Source: Planctomycetota bacterium (GTDB lineage Bacteria > Planctomycetota > UBA1135 > UBA2386). From it: a stretch of DNA of 40,324 bases. The notes beneath the pieces were generated by a model, which had not been told where the DNA came from, did no database searches, and saw only the letters and a program-made list of their open reading frames with translations. Made by a program: the position numbers and the translations under genes. The DNA is taken from positions 1-40,324 of the forward strand of contig JAEUHQ010000107.1 in the NCBI GenBank assembly GCA_016794565.1, in the 5' to 3' direction. Below, piece after piece: positions 24,724 to 32,813 of this stretch. The first letter of the stretch is position 1; each line of letters starts with the position of its first letter.

Positions 24724-25075
24724 GGAGTGTGCTCCGCGCGGGTTCCCATGGCATCGGCAGATCGCGCCCGCCGACTCCAGCGCAGGAGCCGGCACCGGAC
24801 CCCGACCGCGCAACCGCGCCCGGCGATCCACTCGAGGCATCAGCCTGGTTGCGGCCGGAACTGCGCCGAAACGTGCGCCGGAAAAGAGAAAGGGCCCGGT
24901 CCTGGCCGGGCCCTTTCCGGGGTCGTCCGCAACTCGACTCCACCCGCTTCCCTTCCCGCCCACGTATCGGCAGCGGGACGCGCGCGACCTGAGCCGCTGC
25001 GAACCCACGTTCGTCGCCATCTCGCTCGCGAAGGTTGCGCAGGCCCCTCGGTCCCGGCGAGCATGCCGGGCCGCC
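24724..25075. other. 352-bp intergenic region between divergent genes
   Basis: This gap between a minus-strand secreted protein and a plus-strand SDR contains one strong hairpin (24889-24916) and otherwise no convincing gene, tRNA or promoter. The open frames in it are low-complexity antisense or read-through. Confidence 0.5.
24889..24916. terminator. Orphan 11-bp terminator-like hairpin between divergent genes
   Basis: AAAGGGCCCGG and CCGGGCCCTTT pair perfectly around the six-base loop TCCTGG. On the minus strand the stem is followed by TTTCTCTTTTCC, a U-rich tail; on the plus strand by TTTCCGG. It has the look of an intrinsic terminator, but no gene ends nearby in the minus direction, so it may be an attenuator or the end of an unrecognised short RNA. 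Confidence 0.45.
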
Positions 25076-25858
25076 ATGGTCGACGCGCAACACGCCTCCC
25101 CGATCACGATCGTCACCGGCGCGAGCCGCGGCATCGGTCGCGCGATCGCGGAAGCGCTCGCCGGGGCCGGACACCGGCTGGTGCTCGTCGCGCGCAGCGA
25201 GGACGCGCTGCGAAGACTCGCGGACGACCTTCGCTCGCGCGGCGCGGACACGCACACGGTCACCGCGGATCTGCGCGACGAAGACGCTCCGGCGACGATC
25301 GTGCGCGCGACGGAGCAGCGCTTCGGCGCGCCGACGAACGTCGTCAGCAACGCGGGCACCGCGCCCGCCGACAAGGTCGAGAACACGACGCCTGCGATCC
25401 TGCGCGAGACGTTCGACCTGCATGTCGCGGCGCCGCTCGGATTCGCCCGCGCGTGCGCGCCGGCCATGAAGAAGGCGGGCGCCGGGTGCCTCCTCCACCT
25501 CGCTTCGACCGCCGGCCTTCGCGGCTATCCGTTCACCTCCGCCTACACGGCGGCGAAACACGGCATGGTCGGCCTGTCGCGGGCGCTGCACGCCGAACTC
25601 GGCCCCGCCGGGATCCGCGTATACGCGGTGTGTCCGGGCTTCGTCGACTCCGACATCACCCGTGCCGCCGCAGCAGCCGTCGCCGCGAAGGGCAAGACGA
25701 CCGCGGACCAGGCGTTCGCCCGGATGGCGTCGCAGAACCGCATCGGCCGCATGCATCTCCCGCACGAAGTCGCGGCGACCGTCGCGATGCTGCTGCGCGA
25801 ACGGCCCACTGGCTGCGTCTACGAGCTCGACCGCGCCGACCCGGCGTTCCTCGACTGA
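25076..25858 (+). CDS. Short-chain dehydrogenase/reductase (classical SDR)
   Basis: The 260-residue protein is a classical SDR: TGASRGIG (14-21) for NAD(P) binding, a VVSNAG segment, the catalytic LASTAG serine and YTAAKHG tyrosine-lysine pair, and a PGFVDSDI segment in the substrate loop. It is likely an oxidoreductase for a lipid or acyl intermediate, because it is followed 7 bp later by a crotonase-fold protein and then an acyl-CoA dehydrogenase on the same strand. The specific substrate is unknown. ATG 25076 gives a normal Rossmann start. Confidence 0.87.
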   Translation: MVDAQHASPITIVTGASRGIGRAIAEALAGAGHRLVLVARSEDALRRLADDLRSRGADTHTVTADLRDEDAPATIVRATEQRFGAPTNVVSNAGTAPADKVENTTPAILRETFDLHVAAPLGFARACAPAMKKAGAGCLLHLASTAGLRGYPFTSAYTAAKHGMVGLSRALHAELGPAGIRVYAVCPGFVDSDITRAAAAAVAAKGKTTADQAFARMASQNRIGRMHLPHEVAATVAMLLRERPTGCVYELDRADPAFLD

Positions 25859-25865
25859 ACCTCCC

Positions 25866-26663
25866 ATGAGCGAATACGACTTCCGCTTCGAACGCGGCGC
25901 CGACGGCGTCGCGCTGTTGACATTCGACCGCCCGGAGACGCTGAACTCGCTGACGTTCGACATCTACGGCCAGCTCGAGCGCCTCTTCCACGACCTCGAG
26001 GACGACGAGACCGTGAAGGTCGTCGTGCTGACGGGTCACGGCCGCGCGTTCTGCAGCGGCGGCAACGTGGAGGAGATCATCGGCCCGCTGCTCGAGAGCG
26101 AGCTCGACAGCACGCTCGCGTTCACGCGCATGACCGGCGCCGTCGTGCGCAACATGCTGCGCCTCACGAAGCCGATCGTCGCGTGCATCAACGGCATCGC
26201 GGCCGGAGCGGGTTCGGTCCTTGCGCTCGCGAGCGACATGCGCGTGATGGCGGACACGGCGAAGTTCGCGTTCCTGTTCACGAAGGTCGGTCTGACCGGC
26301 GCGGACATGGGTGCCGCGTGGCTCCTGCCGAAGGTGATCGGCACCGGCCGCGCGATGGAACTGCTGATGCTCGGCGACAAGGTCGCCGCCGAAGAGTGCC
26401 TGCGCATCGGACTCGCGAACCGCGTGGTTCCCGCCGACCAGGCGCTGGCCGAGGCGATGGCTCTCGCGCGCCGCCTCGCGACCGGACCGGGCCTCGCCCT
26501 CGGCATGACGAAGAAGATGGTGTGGAACGAGTGGCCGATGGCCCTCGACGCCGCGATCGAGCAGGAAGCGCAGGCGCAGGCTCTGCTCCTCCGCGCGCAC
26601 GACCATCGCGAGTTCTACAACGCGTGGATGGAGAAGCGCGACCCACGGTTCCTCGGGAGGTGA
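25866..26663 (+). CDS. Crotonase-fold enzyme (enoyl-CoA hydratase/isomerase family), both catalytic Glu replaced
   Basis: The 265-residue protein has the crotonase fold: FDRPETLNSL (20-29), oxyanion-hole segments AFCSGGN (61-67) and GIAAGAGS (110-117), and the GLTGADMGAAWLLP helix (142-155). In the rat mitochondrial hydratase the catalytic glutamates E144 and E164 lie in GCEL and QPEIL; here these positions are Val118 and Phe138. An aspartate, Asp147, sits slightly later. This suggests hydrolase, isomerase or lyase chemistry rather than simple hydration; the family is broad. It lies between SDR and acyl-CoA dehydrogenase in one operon. Confidence 0.86.
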   Translation: MSEYDFRFERGADGVALLTFDRPETLNSLTFDIYGQLERLFHDLEDDETVKVVVLTGHGRAFCSGGNVEEIIGPLLESELDSTLAFTRMTGAVVRNMLRLTKPIVACINGIAAGAGSVLALASDMRVMADTAKFAFLFTKVGLTGADMGAAWLLPKVIGTGRAMELLMLGDKVAAEECLRIGLANRVVPADQALAEAMALARRLATGPGLALGMTKKMVWNEWPMALDAAIEQEAQAQALLLRAHDHREFYNAWMEKRDPRFLGR

Positions 26664-26665
26664 AC

Positions 26666-27838
26666 GTGGCCACGAACGACTCTCTCTGGCTCCCCGACGG
26701 CGACCTCGACGCCGCGCATCGCGAGTTCGCGCAGCGCATCCGCGCGTTCGCCGAGGAGAAGCTCGCGCCGCACGCGCGCACGATCGACGAAGATCGCACG
26801 TTCCGCCGCGCGATGGTCGCCGACCTCGCGACGGCCGGCATCCTCGGCGGACCGCTGGCGAAGGAGCTCGGCGGACAGGGCTGGACACCGCTGCAGCTCG
26901 CTCTCGCCCACGAAGAACTCGGCGCGGTGTGCGGCAATGCGCGCGGCTTCTGCGCGGTGCAGACCGGCCTCGTCGCGCAGTGCCTCGCGAAGTTCGGCGA
27001 CGATGCGCAGCGTGCGCGCTGGCTCGGCCCGCTCGTGCGAGGCGAGGCCATCGGCTGCTTCGCGCTCACCGAACCCGACGCGGGCAGCGACGTCGCCGGC
27101 ATGCGAACGACGGCGCAGCGCGACGGCAGCGGCTGGCGCGTGCACGGCCGCAAGTGGTGGATCACGAACGGCGGCATCGCCGACGTCATGATCCTGTTCG
27201 CGACGGTCGACCCCGCGCAGGGCCGGAACGGCATCACCGCGTTCCTCGTCGACACGAAGCGACCGGGCCTGCTGCGCTCCCCGATGCCCGGCATCGAGCT
27301 CGGTCACCGCGGCAGCGACCACGCGGTGCTCGATTTCGACGGCTTCGCGGTCGCCGGAAACGAAGTGCTCGGACCGGTCGGCAAGGGCTTCGGTGTCGCG
27401 ATGGGCGGCCTCGCCGCGGGCCGGCTCTCCGTCGCGGCCGGCGCCGTCGGCATCCAACGCGCGGCACTCGCGGCGGCGGTCGCGTTCACGACGGGTCGCA
27501 AGCAGTTCGGCCAGGCGCTCGCGGCGTTCCAGATGGTGCAGGAGCGCCTCGCGGACATGCTCACGTCGCTGCACGCGAGCCGAGGCCTCGTGCACCGATG
27601 CGCCATGCGGCGCGCGGCCGGCACCGAGACGCACGCCGACGTCGCGATGGCCAAGCTCTACGCGACGGAAGCGGCGGCGAAGGCGGCAGACGAGGCCGTC
27701 ATGCTGCACGGCGCGCGGGGATACTCGTCGGCCTTCCCCGTCGAGCGGCTGTGGCGCGACATCCAGGCGCTCCGGATCTACGAAGGCACGTCGATGATCC
27801 AGAAGGGCATCCTCGGCCGCATGCTCGCGGCCGAGTGA
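26666..27838 (+). CDS. Acyl-CoA dehydrogenase
   Basis: The 390-residue protein is a typical acyl-CoA dehydrogenase: CFALTEPDAGSD and WWITNGG (FAD/acyl binding, mid-protein), RKQFGQALAAFQMVQ (C-terminal helical domain) and RIYEGTSMIQ near the C-terminus with Glu373 as the likely catalytic base. It oxidises an acyl-CoA to the 2-enoyl-CoA, passing electrons to ETF, and so logically precedes the crotonase-fold protein. The GTG start (26666) is preceded 5 bp upstream by a clear GGAGG (26656-26660) lying across the end of the upstream gene, which supports translational coupling. Confidence 0.93.
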   Translation: MATNDSLWLPDGDLDAAHREFAQRIRAFAEEKLAPHARTIDEDRTFRRAMVADLATAGILGGPLAKELGGQGWTPLQLALAHEELGAVCGNARGFCAVQTGLVAQCLAKFGDDAQRARWLGPLVRGEAIGCFALTEPDAGSDVAGMRTTAQRDGSGWRVHGRKWWITNGGIADVMILFATVDPAQGRNGITAFLVDTKRPGLLRSPMPGIELGHRGSDHAVLDFDGFAVAGNEVLGPVGKGFGVAMGGLAAGRLSVAAGAVGIQRAALAAAVAFTTGRKQFGQALAAFQMVQERLADMLTSLHASRGLVHRCAMRRAAGTETHADVAMAKLYATEAAAKAADEAVMLHGARGYSSAFPVERLWRDIQALRIYEGTSMIQKGILGRMLAAE

Positions 27839-27859
27839 CGCGCCCGCGCCCTTCCGCAC

Positions 27860-28594
27860 TCAGCGGTTGCCGCGCGTGTTCGAGAGCGCGATGACGACCT
27901 GCGCCTCGTCTTCCCAGTTGCCGAGGCCCTTGCCCGCCTCCGCCTTCTGCACCCGCCACTCGCACGTGACCATGTGCTGGCGGATCTCGGGATTCTGCAG
28001 CACGACGCGGCGCAGCGCCTGCAGCCGCGCGATGCACAGATCGAGCGAGGTCACCGGGCGCCCTTGCGCGTCGGGGCCGATCGTGACGTCGGGCGTCTCG
28101 ATGATGAGGCGGATGTCCGAGGTGAACGTCAGCGACGCCTGCAGCGTGCGGCCGAGCCAGCTCTGCACCTCGCGCTTGATCGGGAACTTCTTGTTCGCCT
28201 CGAAGAAGTCCGACAGCGGCGCCGTCATCGACACGGTGTCGTCGGTCTGGTTGATCGTGAGCGACCGACCGTTGATCTCCTCGTAGTCGGGCAGCACGTT
28301 CTTCAGGAACTCGCGCATCTCGCCGTCCTGCGCGGTGACGAGCGGCGCCGCGACGCTGACGTCGCCGCCGCCGGTCTGCTGGTCGAAGATGCCGGTGTCC
28401 TTCGTCTTGCCCTCGCCGGCGATGTGGAACGCCCACTGCACCGACTCCTTCAGCTGCTTCAGCTTCGTGAGGTCGGCCTGGCCGAGTGCGTAGAGCACCA
28501 CGAACAGCGCGAAGAGCAGCGTCATCATGTCCGCGAACGACACGAGCCATCGTTCGTGGTTGACGTGCTCTTCGTGTTTGTGCTTCTTCGCCAT
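27860..28594 (-). CDS. motB: MotB-like stator subunit with divergent peptidoglycan-binding domain
   Basis: The 244-residue protein begins with a basic cytoplasmic tail and one transmembrane helix, SFADMMTLLFALFVVLYAL, with the proton-binding Asp22. This is MotB architecture. The C-terminal half fits the OmpA-like fold only loosely: it lacks the usual GHTD and NRRVE segments that bind peptidoglycan. The motA gene lies 19 bp upstream on the same strand. It could serve a flagellar or gliding motor or another ion-driven complex, since no other flagellar gene is in the window. Confidence 0.82.
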   Translation of the reverse strand: MAKKHKHEEHVNHERWLVSFADMMTLLFALFVVLYALGQADLTKLKQLKESVQWAFHIAGEGKTKDTGIFDQQTGGGDVSVAAPLVTAQDGEMREFLKNVLPDYEEINGRSLTINQTDDTVSMTAPLSDFFEANKKFPIKREVQSWLGRTLQASLTFTSDIRLIIETPDVTIGPDAQGRPVTSLDLCIARLQALRRVVLQNPEIRQHMVTCEWRVQKAEAGKGLGNWEDEAQVVIALSNTRGNR

Positions 28595-28613
28595 GGCGCG
28601 GGCGCAGCGTCGA

Positions 28614-29390
28614 TCAGTGCTTCTTCTCGGCGTGCGCGCCGCCGTGGCTGCCGAGGTAGACCTTCAGCTTGCTGCGCAAGGCACCCGGCGCCGCGCCGGA
28701 CTGGATGCCGACGACGCCCTCGAGCACCATCGCCTTGAGCAGCTGGTCGTGCTCGATGTGGCGCTTCAGCTTGAACGACATCGGCAGGCACACGACGTTC
28801 GCGAAGCCGACGCCGTAGACCGTCGCGACGAACGCGACGGCGATGCCGGGTCCGATCAGCGCGGGCTGGTCGAGAACGCTCATCACGTGCATCAGGCCGA
28901 GCACCGCACCGAGCACACCGACCGTCGGCGCGAGCGCGCCCCAGGTCTCCCAGAACTTCATGCCCGCCTTCTGGTCCTCCTCCTCGATGTGCATGTCGAC
29001 CTCGACGGTCTCGCGGATCGCTTCCGCGGAGCTGCCATCGATCGCGAGCATCAGGCACTTCACGAGGAAGGGATCGCCCTTGCCGCTGTTCGCGTACGTC
29101 TCGAGCGCGAGCAGGCCTTCGCGGCGCGCGAGGTTCGCGAGCTCGAGGATCTTCTCCATCAGGCCGTGAAAGTCGTACTTGCCCGGCAGGAAGATCCGCT
29201 TCAGCGACTTGATCGCGAACGGCACGTCCGCAGGGATCGTCGCGACCATGGTCGCGCCGAGCGACCCGATGATGACGATCATGAACGCCGTGACCTGCAG
29301 CAGCGCGGTGGGATGCCCGCCTTCCAGGACCATGCCGCCGATGACGCCGACGAAGGCGAGCACCAGCCCGATCACACTGAAGATGTCCAT
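28614..29390 (-). CDS. motA: MotA-like stator subunit
   Basis: The 258-residue protein matches the MotA/PomA family: an N-terminal helix with FSVIGLVLAFVGVIGGMVLEGGHPTALLQ in two pieces, a cytoplasmic loop with acidic and basic charges (residues about 70-165), and the two C-terminal helices (TWGALAPTVGVLGAVLGLMHV, LIGPGIAVAFVATVYGVGFAN) that line the ion channel. With MotB it makes the ion-conducting stator. Start ATG 29390 begins MDIFSVIG; the frame upstream is low-complexity. The pair forms a two-gene unit. Confidence 0.92.
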   Translation of the reverse strand: MDIFSVIGLVLAFVGVIGGMVLEGGHPTALLQVTAFMIVIIGSLGATMVATIPADVPFAIKSLKRIFLPGKYDFHGLMEKILELANLARREGLLALETYANSGKGDPFLVKCLMLAIDGSSAEAIRETVEVDMHIEEEDQKAGMKFWETWGALAPTVGVLGAVLGLMHVMSVLDQPALIGPGIAVAFVATVYGVGFANVVCLPMSFKLKRHIEHDQLLKAMVLEGVVGIQSGAAPGALRSKLKVYLGSHGGAHAEKKH

Positions 29391-29575
29391 TGCCGCGGTC
29401 CGAGCTCCCCTGATGCAGTGCGAAGATGCGCCGCATGGATGATGGATGTTCGGCTTGCCGGCTTGAGGACGTTCCGGACCGTCCCGTGATCCGACACGCG
29501 CGACACGAGGTGTGGGTGGAATCGACACTTCGCCCCGTCCGCCAACACCGCTGCACCGGGCGCCGTAGCAGCCGC

Positions 29576-30736
29576 GTGCTCCGCCCCCTCGCCGCGCTCC
29601 TCCTGCTCGCGACTCCGTCGATCGCCCAGACCGCGGCCGGTCCCGCGGCGCCACGATTGCGCCCGGCGCTGCAGGAAGTGCTGGACCGCGTGCGCGGCGA
29701 CCGCACACCGGGCGCGCAGGCCACGGTCGTATTGGCCGACGGCGAAGCGATCGCACTCGTGAGCGGCGTAGCGGATCGCGACACGCCGATGCCGATGCCC
29801 GTTTCGGGACGGCTGCTCGCCGGCAGCACGGGCAAGACCTTCTTCGCGGCGCTCGCGCTGCAGCTCGTCCGCGAGAAGAAGCTCGATCTCGACGCGAAGG
29901 TCGCGACGTTGCTCGGCGAGGAGCCGTGGTTCGCGCGCGTGCCGAACGCGAAGGACGTCACGGTGCGGCACCTCATGCAGCATCGCAGCGGCGTGATGCG
30001 GTACGAACTGAGTAAGCCCTTCCTGCGCGCGCTCGCGGAGCAGCCCGACCATCTCTTCACGCCCGTCGAGGAGATCGCGTTCGTGCTCGACGAGACGCCG
30101 CGCTTCGCGGCCGGCGAAGGCTTCGAGTACAGCGACACGAACTACGTGCTGCTGGGCCTCGTGCTCGAGCGCATCACGGGCACGACGTGCTACGCCGAGA
30201 TCGAGCGCCGTTTCCTGCGACCGCTCGAACTGCGCGACACCGTGCCGTCGCGCGGCCGCCGCATCCCCGGCCTCGTGCAGAGCTACGCGGGCGCGAACAA
30301 TCCGTTCGGCGGACGCGACGCGATGCTCGTCGATGGCGAACTGCCGTTCGACCCGGGATTCGAAGGTGCCGGCGGCGGCTTCGCGTCGACGGCAACCGAC
30401 CTCGCCACGTGGACCAAGGCGCTGTGGGACGGCAACGTGCTCGACGGCGTTCGCAACGAAGCGCTCGACGCGCCGGAGGCGCCGCTCGGCCCGAAGACCC
30501 GCTACGGCCTCGGCGTCATCGTGAACGAGACGCCGCTCGGCCGCGCCCTCGGTCACGACGGCTGGTTCCCCGGCTCGATGAGCATCGCACGCTGGTTCCC
30601 CGACGCGAAGGTCGCCGTCGCAGTGATGGTGAACTCGAGCTCCGACCGTCGCCTGCCGCGCGACCTGCTCGGCTGGCTCGTCGAACTCGCGACGATCGCG
30701 GCGGAGCGCCCGGCGGCCGCTCCCGACGAACGCTGA
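29576..30736 (+). CDS. Secreted serine hydrolase (class C beta-lactamase/D-aminopeptidase fold)
   Basis: With the GTG start at 29576 the 386-residue product has a signal peptide (VLRPLAALLLLATPSIAQ). It carries the penicillin-binding-like motifs: SxxK as GSTGK, YxN-type as YSDTNY (Asp in place of the common Asn), and HxG as GHDGW. The catalytic serine and lysine are therefore present. Family members include D-amino peptidases, carboxylesterases and beta-lactamase-like proteins; substrate cannot be predicted. The frame is open upstream to 29426 but the extension is arginine-rich and not signal-like. It is convergent with wecB by 3 bp. Confidence 0.85.
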   Translation: MLRPLAALLLLATPSIAQTAAGPAAPRLRPALQEVLDRVRGDRTPGAQATVVLADGEAIALVSGVADRDTPMPMPVSGRLLAGSTGKTFFAALALQLVREKKLDLDAKVATLLGEEPWFARVPNAKDVTVRHLMQHRSGVMRYELSKPFLRALAEQPDHLFTPVEEIAFVLDETPRFAAGEGFEYSDTNYVLLGLVLERITGTTCYAEIERRFLRPLELRDTVPSRGRRIPGLVQSYAGANNPFGGRDAMLVDGELPFDPGFEGAGGGFASTATDLATWTKALWDGNVLDGVRNEALDAPEAPLGPKTRYGLGVIVNETPLGRALGHDGWFPGSMSIARWFPDAKVAVAVMVNSSSDRRLPRDLLGWLVELATIAAERPAAAPDER

Positions 30737-30739
30737 CGA

Positions 30740-31840
30740 TCAGGAGATCCCGTTTTCGAGGATGCGCACGATCGCCGCGGCGCTGTTGCCCGAGCCGAAC
30801 GGGAAGCGCGCGACGGCCATCGCCGCGTACGCCACCGCGTCGTCGAGCAGCCGGTCGGCCGCCGCGACGATGCGTTCCGTCGCGGTGCCGACGAGGAGCG
30901 CCGCACCCGCATCGACGGCTTCCCTCCGTTCGGTCACGTCGCGCAGCACCAGCACCGGTTTGCCGAGCGACGGCGCTTCTTCCTGGATCCCACCGCTGTC
31001 GGTGAGGATCAACGAACTCGCGCGCATCGCGGCGATCGCATCCGGATAGTCGAGCGGTGCTGCCAATCGGATCGCCGCGTGGTCGCCGAGCGCGCCGCGC
31101 ACGACGTCGCGCACGCTCGGATTTGGGTGCACCGCGACGAGCAGGTCGACATCGCCGCGATCCGCGATGCGCCGCAGCGCCGAACACACGTTCGCGAGCG
31201 GCTCGCCGAAGCTCTCGCGGCGATGCATCGTGACGAACACGAGCCGTTTGCCCGCGGGCGGTGCGAACCGCGACGCATCGACGCGCGGCGCGACCCACTG
31301 CACGGCGTCGACGACGGTATTGCCGACGACGTGCACGTTCGCCGCGGCGGTCCCTTCGCGCAGCAGGTTCTGCTTCGCGGACTCCGTCGGTGCGAAGTGC
31401 AGCGCGGTGACCTGCGCGACCATGCGGCGATGCCCCTCTTCCGGGAACGGCCGCGCGAGATCGCCGGTGCGCAGGCCGGCCTCGACGTGCGCGAACGGCA
31501 CCCGCCGCCAGAACGCCGCGAGCGCCGCGACGAGCGTCGTCGTGGTGTCGCCCTGCGCGACCATGACCGCGGGTCGTTCGTCCGCGATCACGCGATCGAG
31601 CGACGTCACCATGCGCGACGCCAGCTCGGCGATCGGCTGGTCCGTGCGCATCGCATCGAGGTCGTGGTCGACGCCTACCTCGAAGAACCGCAGCACCGGG
31701 TCGAGCAGTTCGCGATGCTGCGCGGTCGCGACGACGCGCACGTCGGCCCACGGCGCCGCAGCGAGCGCGCGAACGACCGGCGCGAGTTTGATCGCCTCCG
31801 GTCGGGTGCCGATCACGACGAGAACGCGCGCCGCAGCCAT
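30740..31840 (-). CDS. wecB: UDP-N-acetylglucosamine 2-epimerase (non-hydrolysing)
   Basis: The 366-residue protein shows family motifs: GTRPEAIK near the N-terminus, a QGDTTTT loop, HVEAGLRTGD and PEEGHRR with the two catalytic glutamates, TMHRRESFG with the conserved histidine, and the UDP-binding DSGGIQEEAPSLGKPVLVLRDVTERREAV in pieces. It interconverts UDP-GlcNAc and UDP-ManNAc, an activated sugar for cell-surface polysaccharides. It is not next to the EPS cassette at 1-3084, but the product could feed it. Small substitutions (PEEGH for PEEGN, TMHRRES for TGHRREN) are unlikely to matter. Confidence 0.95.
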   Translation of the reverse strand: MAAARVLVVIGTRPEAIKLAPVVRALAAAPWADVRVVATAQHRELLDPVLRFFEVGVDHDLDAMRTDQPIAELASRMVTSLDRVIADERPAVMVAQGDTTTTLVAALAAFWRRVPFAHVEAGLRTGDLARPFPEEGHRRMVAQVTALHFAPTESAKQNLLREGTAAANVHVVGNTVVDAVQWVAPRVDASRFAPPAGKRLVFVTMHRRESFGEPLANVCSALRRIADRGDVDLLVAVHPNPSVRDVVRGALGDHAAIRLAAPLDYPDAIAAMRASSLILTDSGGIQEEAPSLGKPVLVLRDVTERREAVDAGAALLVGTATERIVAAADRLLDDAVAYAAMAVARFPFGSGNSAAAIVRILENGIS

Positions 31841-31873
31841 GGACGCCGGGACAATGCAGGGTCGCGCCGTCGC

Positions 31874-32182
31874 CTACAACCCCGCCGGATCAAGCGCGCT
31901 GCGGCGGAGCTCGATCGCTGCACCCACCGCCCAGACGGCGTCGACGATCACGACGACGAAGAAACCGTGCACGCCGAGACGGAGGTGGCCGGCGGCGACG
32001 AGCGCCGCCGGCACGACGGGGACGATCACACCGAACGTCCGCAGCCAGCGCGACAGCCCGATCCACCAGCCCGCGATCGACCACGCCGCGATCGCGGCGG
32101 AGCTCGTGACGACGAACACGGCGGCGAAGGACTGGTTCTGCAAGTGGTCGCCCGTCGTCGCGCGCTTCCTCGCCGGCGCCAT
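31874..32182 (-). CDS. Small three-helix membrane protein, hypothetical
   Basis: This 102-residue frame reads as a compact membrane protein with three hydrophobic segments: FAAVFVVTSSAAIAAWSIAG, FGVIVPVVPAALVAAGHL and GFFVVVIVDAVWAVGAAIEL, separated by short charged loops. The hydrophobic pattern is better than for the antisense frame over 31874-32110. Its 5' end overlaps, on the other strand, the TetR-like 3' remnant (32110-32282), and the two frames share third codon positions, so codon bias cannot separate them. A start at GTG 32119 would remove most of the overlap. I do not recognise a family. Confidence 0.5.
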   Translation of the reverse strand: MAPARKRATTGDHLQNQSFAAVFVVTSSAAIAAWSIAGWWIGLSRWLRTFGVIVPVVPAALVAAGHLRLGVHGFFVVVIVDAVWAVGAAIELRRSALDPAGL

Positions 32183-32282
32183 GCTCGAGATGCTGAAGTG
32201 GTGGCTCGAGGCGTCGCCGCGACCGACGGCAGCGGCGATGGACGCCGAGTTCCACGCGCTTGCGCACCGCGCCCTCGCGTGA
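32110..32282 (+). pseudogene. Possible 3' remnant of a TetR-family regulator
   Basis: The last ~55 codons before the TGA at 32282 read KDWFCKWSPVVARFLAGAML, then EMLKWWLEASPRPTAAAMDAEF and a short tail. The pattern 'AGAMLEMLKWWLE...P' plus a closing 'MDAEFHALAHRAL' resembles the C-terminus of TetR ligand-binding domains. Upstream in this frame there is no helix-turn-helix, only low-complexity sequence, so if real it is a truncated gene. The likeness is from memory of the family only. Confidence 0.3.
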
Positions 32283-32284
32283 CG

Positions 32285-32303
32285 CGGCCCGGTCGCTGGG
32301 CCG
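32285..32303. other. Hairpin in the 5' region of the hemerythrin gene
   Basis: CGGCCC and GGGCCG pair around the loop GGTCGCT within the 105-bp leader of the hemerythrin gene, 2 bp after the TetR-like stop. It may end transcription of the upstream remnant or be incidental. No riboswitch class was recognised in the leader. Confidence 0.3.
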
Positions 32304-32387
32304 GAGGACTACCCCTACGACCTCCTGCGGTGCGGTGCCGACGGTCGTCGGGCCGAACCATGTCGGGGAGCAAGACGGAGACTGCAC

Positions 32388-32795
32388 ATGACCTTCATGG
32401 AGTGGGAGCAGCGTTTCGAACTCGGCGTCGCCGCGATGGATGCCGAACACAAGGGCCTCATCGCCGCGATGAACCACGTGCACGATCTCGACGCCGCGAA
32501 CGCCGCGAAGAGCACGATCGACGCGGCCATCGGCAAGCTCGCCGAGCTCACGACGAAGCACTTCGCCGACGAGGAGAAGCACATGGAGTCGATCGGCTTC
32601 CCCGATCGCCGCACGCACGCGCGGATCCACGAGAACCTGCTCGAGCGCTTCGCCGGACTGCACACGTCGTTCCGCGCGGGCAGCGGCAAGGTCGACCGCG
32701 CGTTCTTCGACTTCCTCTCGTTCTGGCTGCGCAGCCACATCCTCGGCGTCGATCGAAACTACGCGAGCCACGGCAAGCCCGCCGGCGTCCGGTGA
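32388..32795 (+). CDS. Bacteriohemerythrin
   Basis: The 135-residue protein has the four-helix hemerythrin iron-binding pattern: DAEHKGLI in helix A, HFADEEKHM in helix B, THARIHENLL in helix C and WLRSHILGVDRNY in helix D, giving the expected histidine and carboxylate ligands for a di-iron, oxygen-binding centre. It is a free-standing single domain with no signal peptide, so it likely works in the cytoplasm as an oxygen store or sensor partner. A GGAG (32374 region) lies about 7 bp before ATG. Confidence 0.93.
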   Translation: MTFMEWEQRFELGVAAMDAEHKGLIAAMNHVHDLDAANAAKSTIDAAIGKLAELTTKHFADEEKHMESIGFPDRRTHARIHENLLERFAGLHTSFRAGSGKVDRAFFDFLSFWLRSHILGVDRNYASHGKPAGVR

Positions 32796-32813
32796 GGCGC
32801 ACTCAGGGTCGAC

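Noticed and set aside
24724..25075. tRNA or small RNA in the intergenic gap
   Set aside because: No cloverleaf or known RNA motif could be found; only the single hairpin stands out.
32283..32387. Possible riboswitch in the hemerythrin leader
   Set aside because: Only one short hairpin is visible and no conserved core of a known class could be identified.
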